This document shows, one piece after another, positions 46,062 to 58,921 of a DNA stretch of 64,000 nucleotides. The position numbers were made by a program, and so were the translations under genes. This stretch comes from Sambucus nigra (taxonomy: Eukaryota > Streptophyta > Magnoliopsida > Dipsacales > Adoxaceae), in NCBI GenBank assembly GCA_949130495.1, contig OX422211.1:636253717-636317716 (forward strand), read 5' to 3'. The first letter of the stretch is position 1; each line of letters starts with the position of its first letter. Under the pieces are notes generated by a model. The model saw only the letters and a list, made by a program, of their open reading frames with translations. It did not search any database and had not been told where the DNA came from.

Positions 46062-46487
46062 TGTTTAAGCAATAACAACCCGTATTTTTAATGATTTTAT
46101 ATTGGAATTAATTAAATTAAAATGGAAATTAATAGGAAATTAATCCGGATTAAAATAAATATTAAATAGCGAGACAAGGGTTAATATTTATTTGTAAGAA
46201 TTATATTTTGTATTATAGAATAGTAAGAATTCAATATGACTGTCGTGAGTGAGAAATACAACATATACGATAATTTAGTCGAGACGCACGTGTCAGTTGT
46301 GTCGGGACTTAATTTTATGAAATAAAATGTGATTTATTTATGGGTCATTCAAATGGTTATTTCGAGTATGCCAGTATTTCAGGAAGGGTCGATATAGTTA
46401 GAAAAGTGTACTCGGGGTTTGAATTGGGTCCCGGGGCAATTTCAGGCCAAACTAGAACCCCAAAAGGGGATTTTGGTCTATTGGCTT
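46062..46487. other. Unclassified flank of the LTR array
   Basis: AT-rich, then more GC-rich (tcggggtttgaattgggtcc) just before the array; reminiscent of LTR sequence but with no partner in the window. No gene seen. Confidence 0.4.
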
Positions 46488-49014
46488 TGATAGAGTTGAC
46501 TTTTACGTGTATTTTTTTCTTTTGTCGTTGCTTGAAAAGTCCTTCTAATCAAAACCTCATAATACCATGAACATATAACAATCTCAAGTGTAGCGGTAAA
46601 TAAGGGTATCAATCCACTTCCAAGGGGGTAAAGCAAAGTGAACACAATTGTAATTCATTTTTTTATTTTCTTTTTGGGCTTTTGCTTTTTCTATTTTTTT
46701 TAGCTTTTTCAAATATTAAAACAAATGGGTGAGGTGAGGTGAGGTGAGATAAGATTAAACTAAAATGTGAGATGAAAACAACAAACTAAAAAGTGACTAA
46801 AATGAAAAATAAAGTCTAACACTAAAATATGAGATAAAGTGAGGTAAATAATTGTGAGAACAATTAAGGAATGAGATTACACAACAAATTTTAGTTATTT
46901 TAATTAATTAATTTAATTATTCGAATTCTCCCAAATTAATAGCAAAATTACAAACCAACTCTCGTTGCAAGTGTAATTATAATAGTAATATTTTAGAAAA
47001 TTAGGTTTAACACCCCACAACTCTAAAAAAATAGATATACACTCCTTTTAATTAATCACCTGCTAGGATCGATCAATTAAAATATATGTAAATCTTAGAA
47101 AACAAATTTAGAGTTGAAATTCAAGTTAAAATACCCCACTTAAGAAATCCCTATCTCTAGTTCGAATCTAAAATGGGTATTATAACTAGAATTTTGATTT
47201 TCTCTTGAAAATCATTTACCCTCTCTCAAAGCGTAAATTTAAGGGTGACGGATCAAAATTAATATTCAAAGGGGATTTTCAAGTAATCAAACTAATTAAA
47301 CTAAAATAACATCAAATAAGGGTTTTACCCCATCCATTGAAAGGGGTTTTCTAGCCTAACATGATATTAAACATGATGAACAAGTAATCAAGGCTACTAA
47401 AATAAAATATAAGGGAATAGAACTAGCAAACCAAATCTCTTTGAGAATGTTGAACTCTACTCTTCCAAATTGAAGCATACAATCCCTCTAATTGGGCATC
47501 CAAGTGATATGAAATTAAAATATCCACTCAATTAACTCTCTTACAATATTTAATCTCACAAATATCTAACAAAAATAAAAAGAATAAAATAAAACTATAT
47601 AAATATGGTGTTTCTCTATCTAATTCTCTCTCTAGGGTTTCTGTACTCCTTTTTCCATCATCTAAAATGGTCTTCAACTCTCTTTAAATAGTAAGTGCCA
47701 TGGAGCTAGGGGTATTTTGGGGAGGATAAGAGTGTATGGAATATGGAAGGTATGGGTGAGCGTTAATTTAGGAATTAATGGAGGGTACATGTGGTTTGGG
47801 TGTGAGGTCATGATAGTAGGGAGAATGAGGGTAATTTTGGAATTGAGGTTAAGTGGGTTAGTTTGGGGGTAATAAGGGGAAAAGGGTATAAGTGGGTTTA
47901 AGTGGCACATGGGTTTTATTGAGTTTATTATTTGGTTTGTTTGGTTTTGGTTTGGCAGATCGTGGCTTGGCTTGGAAGTGGGTTTTTGATAGAGGTTGTT
48001 TTTTGGAAATGGGTAATGGGTGATATGGGTTGGATCGGATTCGCGAGCAGGAGATGGGTCAATGGTATAGATCGAGTTGGGTTCGAGTTTGGGGCTAGGG
48101 GTTTTGTTTTGTGGTATGGAAATGGATGGTGATGGTGTTGGGTTGTGGATGTTAATGGAGGTTTGGTGGAATGTGGTTATGGAGGAGAGAGAGGGGTTTG
48201 TTGGGGATGGAGGTTGAAGATGGGTTAGGATGAATAAGGTGTGGTGAGGTGTAAGAAATGGTGTGTGTGGCTTAGGGTGTAGGATAGATTAGTTGGGTTT
48301 AGGATAAGTGTAGGTGAGTGTGTATGGGGTTTGTGTGGGTGTTAATGTGTTTTTTTTAATTTAGACCCTAATAAAATAATAAAGACTCAACTAATCTTAA
48401 TAAAATTAAAACTAAAAAAAAATCTAACTAAAAATAAAACAAACTAAAAAAAATAAAAATATCAAAACTAAAAAAAATAAAATCCTAAGCTATTAAAAAC
48501 AAAAATAATAAAACAAATGAAATAAAAAATGAAAAATCTAATAAAATATGAAAACAAAAGTCCTAAAATATAAAATCTAATAAACTAAAAATAAAGTCCT
48601 AAAATTAATCCTAATAAAACTAAAAACTAATAAAAATCAAAATAATATAAAATAATACTTAATCAAAATAAAAATAAAAAATAAAACCAAGAAATCCTAA
48701 ATAAATCAAAAATAAATCCTAAACATAAAAATGACTCAAATTAAAAATCTAAAAAAAATAATAAAAAGGGACAAACAAAACACACATAGGGTTTAGGATA
48801 GGTCTAGGCTAGGCTTAGGCTCGGGTAAGGTTACGGGGTTGGTAATTAGCTCCATTTTAATTGCAAATTACTCCTAAATATAGCTTTTGACACCTCAACT
48901 GCAATTAAACCTACAGATTGAACAATTAAGCACATAAGACGCATATTGTCGAGAATTGGCAACTAAAGTACGTCTATTCGGGGGTATAAAATGTACAGTC
49001 GTGGGTGCTTATCA
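46488..49014 (-). repeat. LTR1 of the array (3' terminal)
   Basis: 2527 bp. In element orientation it starts TGATAAGCACCC (49014 side) and ends CAACTCTATCA (46488 side). It contains an A-rich block of ctaaaaataaa words (48350-48780 on +). Flanking bases before 46488 are ggctt. The right end of the array is lost, so no target duplication can be tested. Confidence 0.93.
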
Positions 49015-49029
49015 CACCACCCCCAAACA
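49015..49029 (-). other. Polypurine tract, internal A
   Basis: Minus strand TGTTTGGGGGTGGTG directly before the LTR start TGATAAGC. The matching tract of internal B is at 56565-56579. Confidence 0.8.
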
Positions 49030-51370
49030 GAGCGTTGCTAGTCCTCGAGCAATAAGATAGAGAGAAAGAGAAAGATAAGAAACCAAAAGTGTACCACTTT
49101 CGAGGGCACTTGCGATTGCACTTAGCATTTCCAACAAGCCTTTAAACCTATAGGTTGCCCTACAGGACGAGTTGTGTCTCGTGAGGGTTTGCAGGGAATA
49201 TACCCACAAAATTCTTATTTGCAAAGATTTATTGAAAGGCAGTCAATCTCTTATTAAACATAGAATAGTCGCACAATCCATCACATGAGAAATAATTCCA
49301 TAAATAGAAGCTAGAATGTGTAAAAAATTAGCTAAGTGAATACACAAGGCACATACTTCCTAGAACTCAACGTGTGTAGTGTGAATCAGTCAAAACGGGT
49401 CGCGTATCGTAAGAGTAATTCCTAGATTGCCTTGTTGGAATCAACGCTTCAACTTCAAATCTCACTAGATATCTCTCTCTCAATCGAAGTCTCGAGATTA
49501 GGGTTAGTGTATCGCTCTTGTGTGTGAGGAGGTAAGTAAATGAATGAAATTCAAACGTCTCACACACACATAAGAAAGAACGAACAATTTGAAAGAAAAA
49601 TGATCTCATGAAAGAATGCTAATCACTGTAGTGAGAACGTCGAGTTATTCACCACGTTGACTTTCATTTGCCCGAACACCTAGGGGAAAATATGGATGAA
49701 TATGGGTGAGGGGTAAATGGAATGGGATGAATATGATATGAGGTAGGATGGTGATGGATGGATGAATGATGAGTGATGGATATGCGATGCATAAAAGATA
49801 AATGGATATGTGAAAAGAGTGAGAAGAGTGTACCATACTTTAGGCACAAATGTCTTTATTTCAAAACTAACTACTAACTACAAACTATTTTTTTTTCTTT
49901 TCCCTTTTTTTTTTCAATTTTTCTTTTCTTTTTTTTTTCTCTTTTTTCTTCTATTTTTGCTATTTTTATGTTTTTCTCTTTTTTTTTCTTTTTTATTGTT
50001 TTTCTCTCACTTTTCAAACCAACAATGAAGACATTTACATTTGAAATCACACTCTTTTATTTGAAAATGAAAATGATATGGAGATGACAGGTGATGGTGT
50101 ATGTATGATGTGGGGAATATGGAAAAGCATGGGAATGTAATGGGTGAAGTGAATGGGTAGTGTATGGGAGAAAATCTATTGATCGGGACAAATTTCAAGA
50201 CATGCGTTTCTTACAACTCAAAAAATATGTCATTCTCAGTGATCAAGCGAAATTTTGATGAATGATAATGAGATCATACAACAATTAAAGTGCGGACCCA
50301 AACAAAGTTGAATGAACTTGTGACTCGGAGATTGCGTAAAACTCTCAAAAAGATGAAAGTCACGAATCTCACGGGCTAAAGTCTCCACTAGTGATCCTTA
50401 AGGTTCTCTTGAGAATTGTAGTACGCCTCAACTCTAAACCGTTGTGACGTGATAAGTGCGCAAATTTTTTTGAGTCTAGAAATTCATGGTACAAAATTCC
50501 TTGCTATGTATTACATAAGCTATTTATAAAAATTATTCTCTTAGCTTGATTCCTAGACTTTTGAAAGATGGATGATTGAATATTCACATCAATGAGTGAG
50601 ATGAAAGAAATTGCACGAAATTTTTAAAATCAGGTTTAAAACTCAAAATTTTTCAAAAGAGGTGTGATTTTGATAAAATTCCCTACCCCCAAACAAAAAG
50701 GAACATCGTCCTCGATGTTAAGTAAAATGATTTTTAAAATTGAGAGCATAAGGTGGAAAGAGATTACCAGAAACAACCTCTAATGAAGTGAATAGATGAA
50801 GCTAAGAAGAAACCTGAATAAGAAGTGAGGGAAAAAAGTGTACAAGTCTATAAGCATGACAAAGCATTGGGTGATGTGAAAACACCACCCCCAAACAGGA
50901 TGAGACTAGAATAAGAAATGCGGGCTGCCTTCCGGTAGCGCTAAGTTAATGTCTTCAGCCAGACCGATTAAATGTCACCCTAAGGATAGGATCTATGATG
51001 GCACGGGGTGGCAGAAAAATCGGGTGATGAGAATCACCCCCAAACAAGACTGAAGCTTCAGTCATGTTGGATAGAGGCTAAAACGGGTCAATGCACTTGT
51101 ATGGCAAAGTGAATCAGACGATGCAAAGCATTGGTGGACCATGGGCAGGTGGGTATTAGGGTAAAGGCAAGGGTGAAGTGGAATAGGCATCGATCACAGG
51201 CTTTATTGAGCCTAAAGGTGAGGGAAACTAGGGCCCTATAAGCATGGTGCTCAAGTTGGTGAGGAAGGAAATATGGTGGGGAAAGTGGAATGGGATGGGC
51301 CTCATAAAAATCACACGACCGTTCTATGAATGGACGATGATAATGGTCGTCCCGTGACACGCAAGGGGAG
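49030..51370 (-). other. Internal A, non-coding 3' half
   Basis: No gene. It contains a polypyrimidine stretch (49887-50010), ggatgaatgatg-type simple repeats (49680-49810) and three further CMCCCCCAAACA motifs (about 50688, 50883 and 51032) like the polypurine tract. The equivalent part of copy B is 56580-58921. Confidence 0.7.
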
Positions 51371-52995
51371 CTATCGATGGGAAAAAGCAACACCACAAGA
51401 GAGTGGCGGGCATAAAGTAACAAGCTTCGTGTCACTGTGGAGAGTAGCAGCACAAAGACTCTCATAGATGGTGGATGATGGTTTCAGGTTAGGATCTAAA
51501 AATGTAGATGGAAACATGAACTGTGTAAAATCAAGATCCAAACCAGGTGGTGGGGTGGAAGGGATAATGGGTGGGTCGGGTGGGATAAATGGTGGAGGTA
51601 GATGATCCAACTCAAGCGTGAGAGACACACACACTTGGGAGGAGTAAAGGAATACTCACAAAGGAGTGTGGTTTCTAAGGATGGAGTGGTCAACTTCTCC
51701 ATAAGAGTAGTATCTGGGAATGTGGTGGGTGGGTAAGATGAGGCACCAAGATCGGAGATAGAGGAATCTCTAGAAATAATGGGCTCAAGATGAGCCATGC
51801 ATGGTGGGACATCTCCCATATCCGGATAGTTAGGAACTATCACGGATTCTATCTCGGGAAAATGGTGAGCACTCGTAGCCAGAGCGAACCTAAAAGATAT
51901 GGTCATTTCAGAGACATAGGCAACTGGGGCATAAGGTAAAAGCTCGGGCATATTTTTGGATATTTCGGGAGTGGGAACCGCAATGATGGGTTCATTTGGA
52001 TATGGTGGGGTTAGATCAGGCTCACTAATGAAAGGTAAGTCAACACAGTTGTCGACTTGGGACCTGGACCATGGAATGGTCTCAACTTCAAGATTCTCGG
52101 GAGGTGAGGGTTGGTCACACTCAAAATCGGTGGCACAAGACGACGCATCATCACCACACTCGGTTGCAACGATGGGTGGGGCCATGGGAATGTCCGACTC
52201 TCTCGCACACTCCAATTCATTTAACCGTTATTCAAGAATCTGGAGAGCTTGAGTTTGAATTTTAGTGGCGTGCTCTTGCTAAAGTATGAACTTTTTCAAA
52301 AGGCTTTCGAGAGAGGATGTGGATGATGGTGGTGGTGGAGTGATGGGTGGTGGTGGTGGGTGAGGTGGACACAACTCGATACTATTATGACTATATGGAG
52401 AATACTAAAATGAAGTGGGTGGAGTGGGGCCAAGTTCATCATACACGAAAGGATCGCTTTCGTGATGGACAAATGGTTGCTATTCATGGGATGCGTAGTG
52501 AGGGAACTGATAGTGAATGGGCGCACAAGGTTGCCATGACGACTGTTGGAATGTGTGATGATCCACAACATCGGGTTGGGATTCATATTGCGTGGAAGGT
52601 TGATCAGGCCTCCATGAATAGCTCGAGTACTCACACAAATCGAGATTGGGTATATCGGGATAGTGGGCCGAGGTGGGTTCCGGGACAGTGTCATATGGAT
52701 ACACATGGTCCGAGGTGGGTTTGTATGGATATGACAAGTATGGACACTCATGGGATATGTGATCGGCATAATAACAGTGGGTGCACAATAAAGGATGAGG
52801 CACGTCGACACTTGACACCGAGAGTGAGGGAAAATGAGGTGCGTGCATGAACGGGTCAAGAGTACCAACGGTACTCGTGATAGAGCCGAAACCACGAAAA
52901 ATCTCATAAAGAGATGGATCGGGATCACTCTCACACGTGTCGCGTGATAATGGGAAATGATCAAAATAGTCCCGTAAAGGACGCTCTTCAGCCAT
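51371..52995 (-). pseudogene. Gag-like zinc-knuckle ORF, copy A
   Basis: Starts MAEERPLRDYFDHFPLSRDT at 52995. It carries a knuckle CTHCYYADHISHEC with exact C-x2-C-x4-H-x4-C spacing, then a Tyr/His/Pro/Ser-rich region, a Pro-rich stretch, and ECARESDIPMAPPIVATECG onward in the same frame. A frameshift near 51640 leads to the last part (ELDHLPPPFIPPDPPIIPST to SCGVAFSHR). Stops at HYASHE*, TSF* and two sites near 52280 and 52228 break it. The last two stops are shared with copy B. The CCHC knuckle and the position just after the leader suggest a gag-type RNA-binding protein; no capsid domain is recognisable by eye, so the gag call is inference. Confidence 0.65.
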
Positions 52996-54008
52996 GAGGA
53001 GAGACTATTTTTTTGAGTTTTTAAAAAAAAATGAAAGAAAATATTTTTGGATTTTCGAAAAATGAGAGGAAGAAAATATTTTTGGATTTTTTTAATAAAA
53101 ATAAAGAAAGAAAATATTTTTGGATTTTTTATAAAAATAATAGAAGAAAATATTTTTCAATTTTTTGTAAGAAAAAGGGTGGGAAAAAAATATGGACTCT
53201 TTGAATTTGCACGAACTCACTAAAATCCGACTACCGAAAAATGAATTGTACACACACAACTCAAGAAAATTTCCTAACTAGCACATAGCCAATTTTTATC
53301 TTTGAATTTAGTGAAAGGGTAGTCCAATTTTAATTAAGTCCCCGGGCAATAAAAATCACGAAAACATTTTAGTGATCGCCTTTGCAAAATTGTTCTGCTA
53401 GTGGGCTATCTAGTTGATTGATTTTAAATTTTGTGATGGCTAGGGTAGCACACAATTGGTAAGCTAGTGAGTCGGGTGATGAAATGCCTTCTCGTGAGTG
53501 ACCGGGTGTAGGTCTTAGCAATTTAATTCACCACACCATACAAAAAAATGTGAGAATAAAATCACACAAGAGCACACAAAAGAATTGACTCGCTAACAGG
53601 AGAGGCACGAGGGTTTGAGAAATGTACCTCCCACGGTTTTTAGGCCGTGGGGTGCTAAAAAATTTAAGTCGACCGGGGGGAGATCACGCCTATCTCAGTC
53701 TTCCCCGGAAGTTCTACTGAACCAAGGTAGAGAGGCTTCTAAATCCTCGCCTGTGGACGCCCTCTCTCTACCTTGTCCGATTTCCCCTATCATGCTTGTC
53801 TTTAATTATTACAAATTTAAATGGAAAATAAATGGTGTCTGTATGCACCGCAATACAAGCAATGATAGAATAATCCTAATACAAGCCTTCTAAAAATATA
53901 AAATGATACAAAAAAAAAGAGCAGAAAATAAATGAACCACAAATTGAAATTCGCTCCGAGCTTCACGATCCCAAGAATGGCAATGGCGCCATTTGATAAC
54001 TTTTCATC
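52996..54008 (-). other. Leader of copy A, with predicted RNA hairpins
   Basis: Between primer site and ORF. It has three stem-loops: 53630-53651 (CCCACGG/CCGTGGG, perfect 7 bp), 53673-53708 (ccggggggaga/tcttccccgg, imperfect) and 53723-53775 (caaggtagagag/ctctctaccttg, 12 bp perfect). A/T-rich repeats of gaaaatatttttggatttt type lie at 53038-53170. The counterpart in copy B is 60550-61554. Confidence 0.7.
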
Positions 54009-54026
54009 TCCCCGGCAACGGCGCCA
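54009..54026 (-). other. Primer-binding site, copy A (tRNA-Asp type)
   Basis: Minus strand TGGCGCCGTTGCCGGGGA, two bases from the LTR end. This is the primer site I know from Athila-type and related plant elements (complementary to tRNA-Asp). A partial second copy (ggcgccatttgata) lies at 53987-54000. Confidence 0.88.
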
Positions 54027-54028
54027 TT

Positions 54029-56564
54029 TGATAGAGTTGACTTTTGCGTGTATTTTTTCTTTTGTCATTGCTTGAAAAGTCCTTCTAATCAAAACCTCAT
54101 AATACCTTGAACATATAACAATCTCAAGTGTAGTGGTAAATATGGGTATCAATCCACTTCGAAGGGGGTAAAGCAAAGGGAACACAATTGTAATTCATTT
54201 TTTTATTTTCTTTTTGGGATTTTGCTTTTTCTATTTTTTTTAGCTTTTTCAATTATTAAAACAAATGGGTGAGGTGAGGTGATATAAGATTAAACTAAAA
54301 TGTGAGATGAAAACAACAAACTAAAAAGTGACTAAAATGAAAAATAAAGTCTAACACTAAAATATGAGATAAAGTGAGGTAAATAATTGTGAGAACAATT
54401 AAGGAATGAGATTACACAATAAATTTAGTTATTCTAATTAATTAATTTAATTATTCGAATTCTCCCAAATTAATATCAAAATTACAAACCAACTCTCGTT
54501 GCAAGTGTAATTATAATAGTAATATTTTAGAAAATTAGGTTTAACACCCCACAACTCTAGAAAAATAGATCTACACTCCTTTTAATTAATCACCTGCTAG
54601 GATCGATCAATTAAAATATATGTAAATCTTAGAAAACAAATTTAGAGTTGAAATTCAAGTTATAATACCCCACTTAAGAAATCCCTATTTCTAGTTCGAA
54701 ATAAAAATTGGTATTATAACTAGAATTTCGATTTTCTCTTGAAAATCATTTAACCTCTCTCGAGGCGTAAATTTAAGGGTGACGGATCAAAATTGATATT
54801 CAAAGGGGATTTTCAAGTAATCAAACTAATTAAACTAAAATAACATCAAATAAGGGTTTTACCCCACCATTTGAAAGGGGTTTTCTAGCCTAACATGATA
54901 TTAAACATGATGAACAAGTAATCAAGGCTACTAAAATAAAATATAAAGGAATAGAACAAGCCAACCAAATCTCTTTGAGAATGTTGAACTCTACTCTTCC
55001 AAATTGAAGCATACAATCCCTCTAATTGGGCATCCAAGTGATATGAAATTAAAATATCCACTCAATTAACTCTCTTACAATTTTTAATCTCACAAATATC
55101 TAACAAAAATAAAAAGAATAAAATAAAACTATATAAATATGGTGTTTCTCTATCTAATTCTCTCTCTAGGGTTTCTCTATTCCTTTTTCCATCATCTAAA
55201 ATGGTCTTCAACTCTCTTTAAATAGTAAGTGCCATGGAGCTAGGGGTATTTTGGGGAGGATAAGAGTGTATGGAATATGGAAGGTATGGGTGAGCGTTAA
55301 TTTAGGAATTAATGGAGGGTGCATGTGGTTTGGGTGTGAGGTCATGATAGTGGGGAGAATGAGGGTAATTTTGGAATTGAGGTTAAGTGGGTTAGTTTGG
55401 GGTAATAATCGAAAAAGGGTATAAGTGGGTTTAAGTGGCACATGGGTTTTATTGAGTTTATTATTTGGTTTGTTTGGTTTTGGTTTGGCAGATCGTGGCT
55501 TGGCTTGGAAGTGGGTTTTTGATAGAGGTTGGTTTTTGGAAATGGGTAATGGGTGATATGGGTTGGATCGGATTCGCGAGCAGGAGATGGGTCAATGGTA
55601 TAGATCGAGTTGGGTTCGAGTTTGGGGCTAGGGGTTTTGTTTTGTGGTATGGAAATGGATGGTGATGGTGTTGGGTTGTGGATGTTAATGGAGGTTTGGT
55701 GGAATGTGGTTATGGAGGAGAGAGAGGGGTTTGTTGGGGATGGGGGTTGAAGATGGGTTAGGATGAATAAGGTGTGGTGAGGTGTAAGAAATGGTGTGTG
55801 TGGCTTAGGGTGTAGGATAGGTTAGTTGGGTTTAGGATAAGTGTAGGTGAGTGTGTATGGGGTTTGTGTGGGTGTTAATGTGTTTGTTTAAATTAGACCC
55901 TAATAAAATAATAAAGACTCAACTAAACTTAATAAAATTAAAACTAAAAAAAAATCTAACTAAAAATAAAACAAACTAAAAAAAATAAAAATATCAAAAC
56001 TAAAAAAAGTAAAATCCTAAGCTATTAAAAACTAAAATAATAAAACAAAAGAAATAAAAAATCAAAAATCAAATAAAATATGAAAATAAAAGTCCTAAAA
56101 TATAAAATCTAATAAACTAAAAATAAACTCCTAAAATTAATCCTAATAAAACTAAAAATCCTAATAAAACTAAAAACTAATAAAAATCAAAATAATATAA
56201 AATAATACTTAATCAAAATAAAAATAGAAAATAAAACCAAGAAATCCTAAATAAATAAAAAATAAATCCTAAACATAGAAATGACTCAAACTAAAAATCT
56301 AAAAAAAATAATAAAAAGGGACAAACAAAACACACACAGGGTTTAGGATAGGTCTAGGCTAGGCTTAGGCTCGGGTAAGGTTATAGGGTTGGTAATTAGC
56401 TCCATTTTAACTGCAAATTACTCCTAAATATAGCTTTTGACACCGCAACTGCAATTAAACCTATATATTGAACAATTAAGCACATAAGACCCATATTGTC
56501 GAGAATTGGCAACTAAAGTACGTCTATTCGGGGGTATAAAATGTACAGTTGTGGGTGCTTATCA
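54029..56564 (-). repeat. LTR2 of the array (shared)
   Basis: 2536 bp. It serves as 5' LTR of internal A and 3' LTR of internal B. Confidence 0.94.
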
Positions 56565-58921
56565 CACCACCCCCAAACAGAGCGTTGCTAGTCCTCGAGC
56601 AATAAGATAGAGAGAAAGAGAAAGATAAGAAACCAAAAGTGTACCACTTTCGCGGGCACTTGTGATTGCACTTAGCATTTCCAACAAGCCTTTAAACCTA
56701 TAGGTTGCCCTACAGGACGAGTTGTGTCTCGTGAGGGTTTGCAGGGAATATACCCACAAAATTCTTATTTGCAAAGATTTATTGAAAGGTAGTCAACATC
56801 TTATTAAACATAGAATAGTCGCACAATCCATCACATGAGAAATAATTCCATAAATACAAGCTAGAATGTGTAAAAAATTAGCTAAGTGAATACACAAGGC
56901 ACATCCTTCCTAGAACTCAACGTGTGTAGTGTGAATCAGTCAAAACGGGTCGCGTATCGTAAGAGTAATTCCTAGATTGCCTTGTCGGAATCAACGCTTC
57001 AACTTCAAATCTCACTGGATATCTCTCTCTCAAACGAAGTCTCGAGATTAGGGTTAGTGTATCGCTCTTGTGTGTGAGGAGGTGAGTAAATGTAAGTAAA
57101 TTCAAACGTCTCACACACACATAAGAAATAACGAACAATTTGAAAGAAAAATGATCTCATGAAAGAATGCTAATCACTATAGTGAGAACGTCGAGTTATT
57201 CACTACGTTGACTTTCATTTGCCTGAACACCTAAGGGAAAATATGGATGAATATGGGTGAGGGGTAAATGGAATGGGATGAATATGATATGAGGTAGGAT
57301 GGTGATGGATGGATGAATGATGAGTGATGGATATGCGATGCATAAAAGATAAATGGATATGTGAAAAGAGTGAGAAGAGTGTACTATACTTTAGGCACAA
57401 ATGTCTTTATTTCAAAACTAACTACTAACTACAAGCTATTTTTTTTTCTTTTCTCTTTTTTTTTTCTATTTTTCAAATTTTCTTTTTTTTCTCTTTTTTC
57501 TTCTATTTTTGCTATTTTTATGTTTTTCTCTTTTTTTTTTCTTTTTTTTTGTTTTTCTCTCACTTTTCAAACCAACAATGAAGACATTTACATTTGAAAT
57601 CACACTCTTTTATATGAAAATGAAAATGATATGGAGATGACAGGTGATGGTGTATGTATGATGTGGGGAATATGGAAAAGCATGGGAATGTAATGGGTGA
57701 AGTGAATGGGTAGTGTATGGGAGAAAATCTAGTGATCGGGACAAATTTCAAGGCACGCGTTTCTTACAACTCAAAAAAAATGTCATTCTCAGTGATCAAG
57801 CGAAATTTTAATGAATGATAATGAGATCATACAACAATTAAAGTGCGGACCCAAACGAAGTTGAATGAACTTGTGACTCGAAGATTGCGTAAAACTCTCA
57901 AAAAGATGAAAGGCACTTATCTCACGGGCTAAAGTCTCTACTAGTGATCCTTAAGGTTCTCTTGAGAATTGTAGTACGCCTCAACTCTAAACCGTTGTGA
58001 CGTGATAAGTGCGCAAATTTTGTTGAGTCTAGAAATTCATGGTGCAAAATTCCTTGCTATGTATTACATAAGCTATTTATAAAAAATATTCTCTTAGCTT
58101 GATTCCTAGACTTTTGAAAGATGGATGATTGAATATTCACATCAATGAGTGAGATGAAAGAAATTGCACGAAATTTTTAAAATCAGGTTTAAAACTCAAA
58201 ATTTTTCAAAAGAGGTACGATTTTGATAAAATTCCCCACCCCCAAACAAAAAGGAACATCGTCCTCGATGTTAAGTAAAATGATTTTTAAAATTGAGAGC
58301 ATAAGGTGGAAAGAGATTACCAGAAACAACCTCTAATGAAGTGAATAGATGAACCTAAGAATAAACCTGAATAAGAAGTGAGGAAAAAAAGTGTACAAGT
58401 CTATAAGCATGACAAAGCATTGGGTGATGTGAAAACACCACCCCCAAACAGGATGATACTAGAATAAGAAATGCGGGCTGCCTTCCGATAGCGCTAAGTT
58501 TAATGTATTCAGCTAGACCGATTAAATCTCACCCTAAGGATAGGATCTATGATGGCGCGGGGTGGCAGAAAAATCGGGTGATGAGAATCACCCCCAAACA
58601 AGACTGAAGCTTCAGTTATGTTGGATAGAGGCTAAAACGGGTTAATGCACTTGTATGGCAAAGTGAATCACACGATGCAAAGCATCAGTGGACCATGGGC
58701 GGGTGGGTATTAGGGTAAAGGCAAGGGTGAAGTGGAATAGGCATCGGTCACAGGCTTTATTGAGCCGGAAGGTGAGGGCAACTAGGGCCCTATAAGCGTG
58801 GTGCTCAAGTTAGTGAGGAAGGAAATATGGTGGGGAAAGAGGAATGGGATGGGCCTCATAAAAATCACACGACCGTTCTATGAATGGACGATGATAATGG
58901 TCGTCCCGTGACACGCCAGGG
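56565..58921 (-). other. Internal B, polypurine tract and non-coding 3' half
   Basis: Colinear with 49015-51370 with scattered substitutions. The polypurine tract is at 56565-56579, the polypyrimidine stretch at 57438-57560, and the extra CMCCCCCAAACA motifs near 58240, 58438 and 58590. Confidence 0.8.

Noticed and set aside
47932..48132. 66-codon plus-strand frame repeated at 55465 and 63013
   Set aside because: Conserved only because it is in the LTR; Trp/Gly-rich composition from GGT/TGG-rich DNA, with no sign of selection on codons.
51956..52265. Plus-strand frames over the gag-like ORF
   Set aside because: Antisense shadows of the zinc-knuckle ORF; no domain seen.
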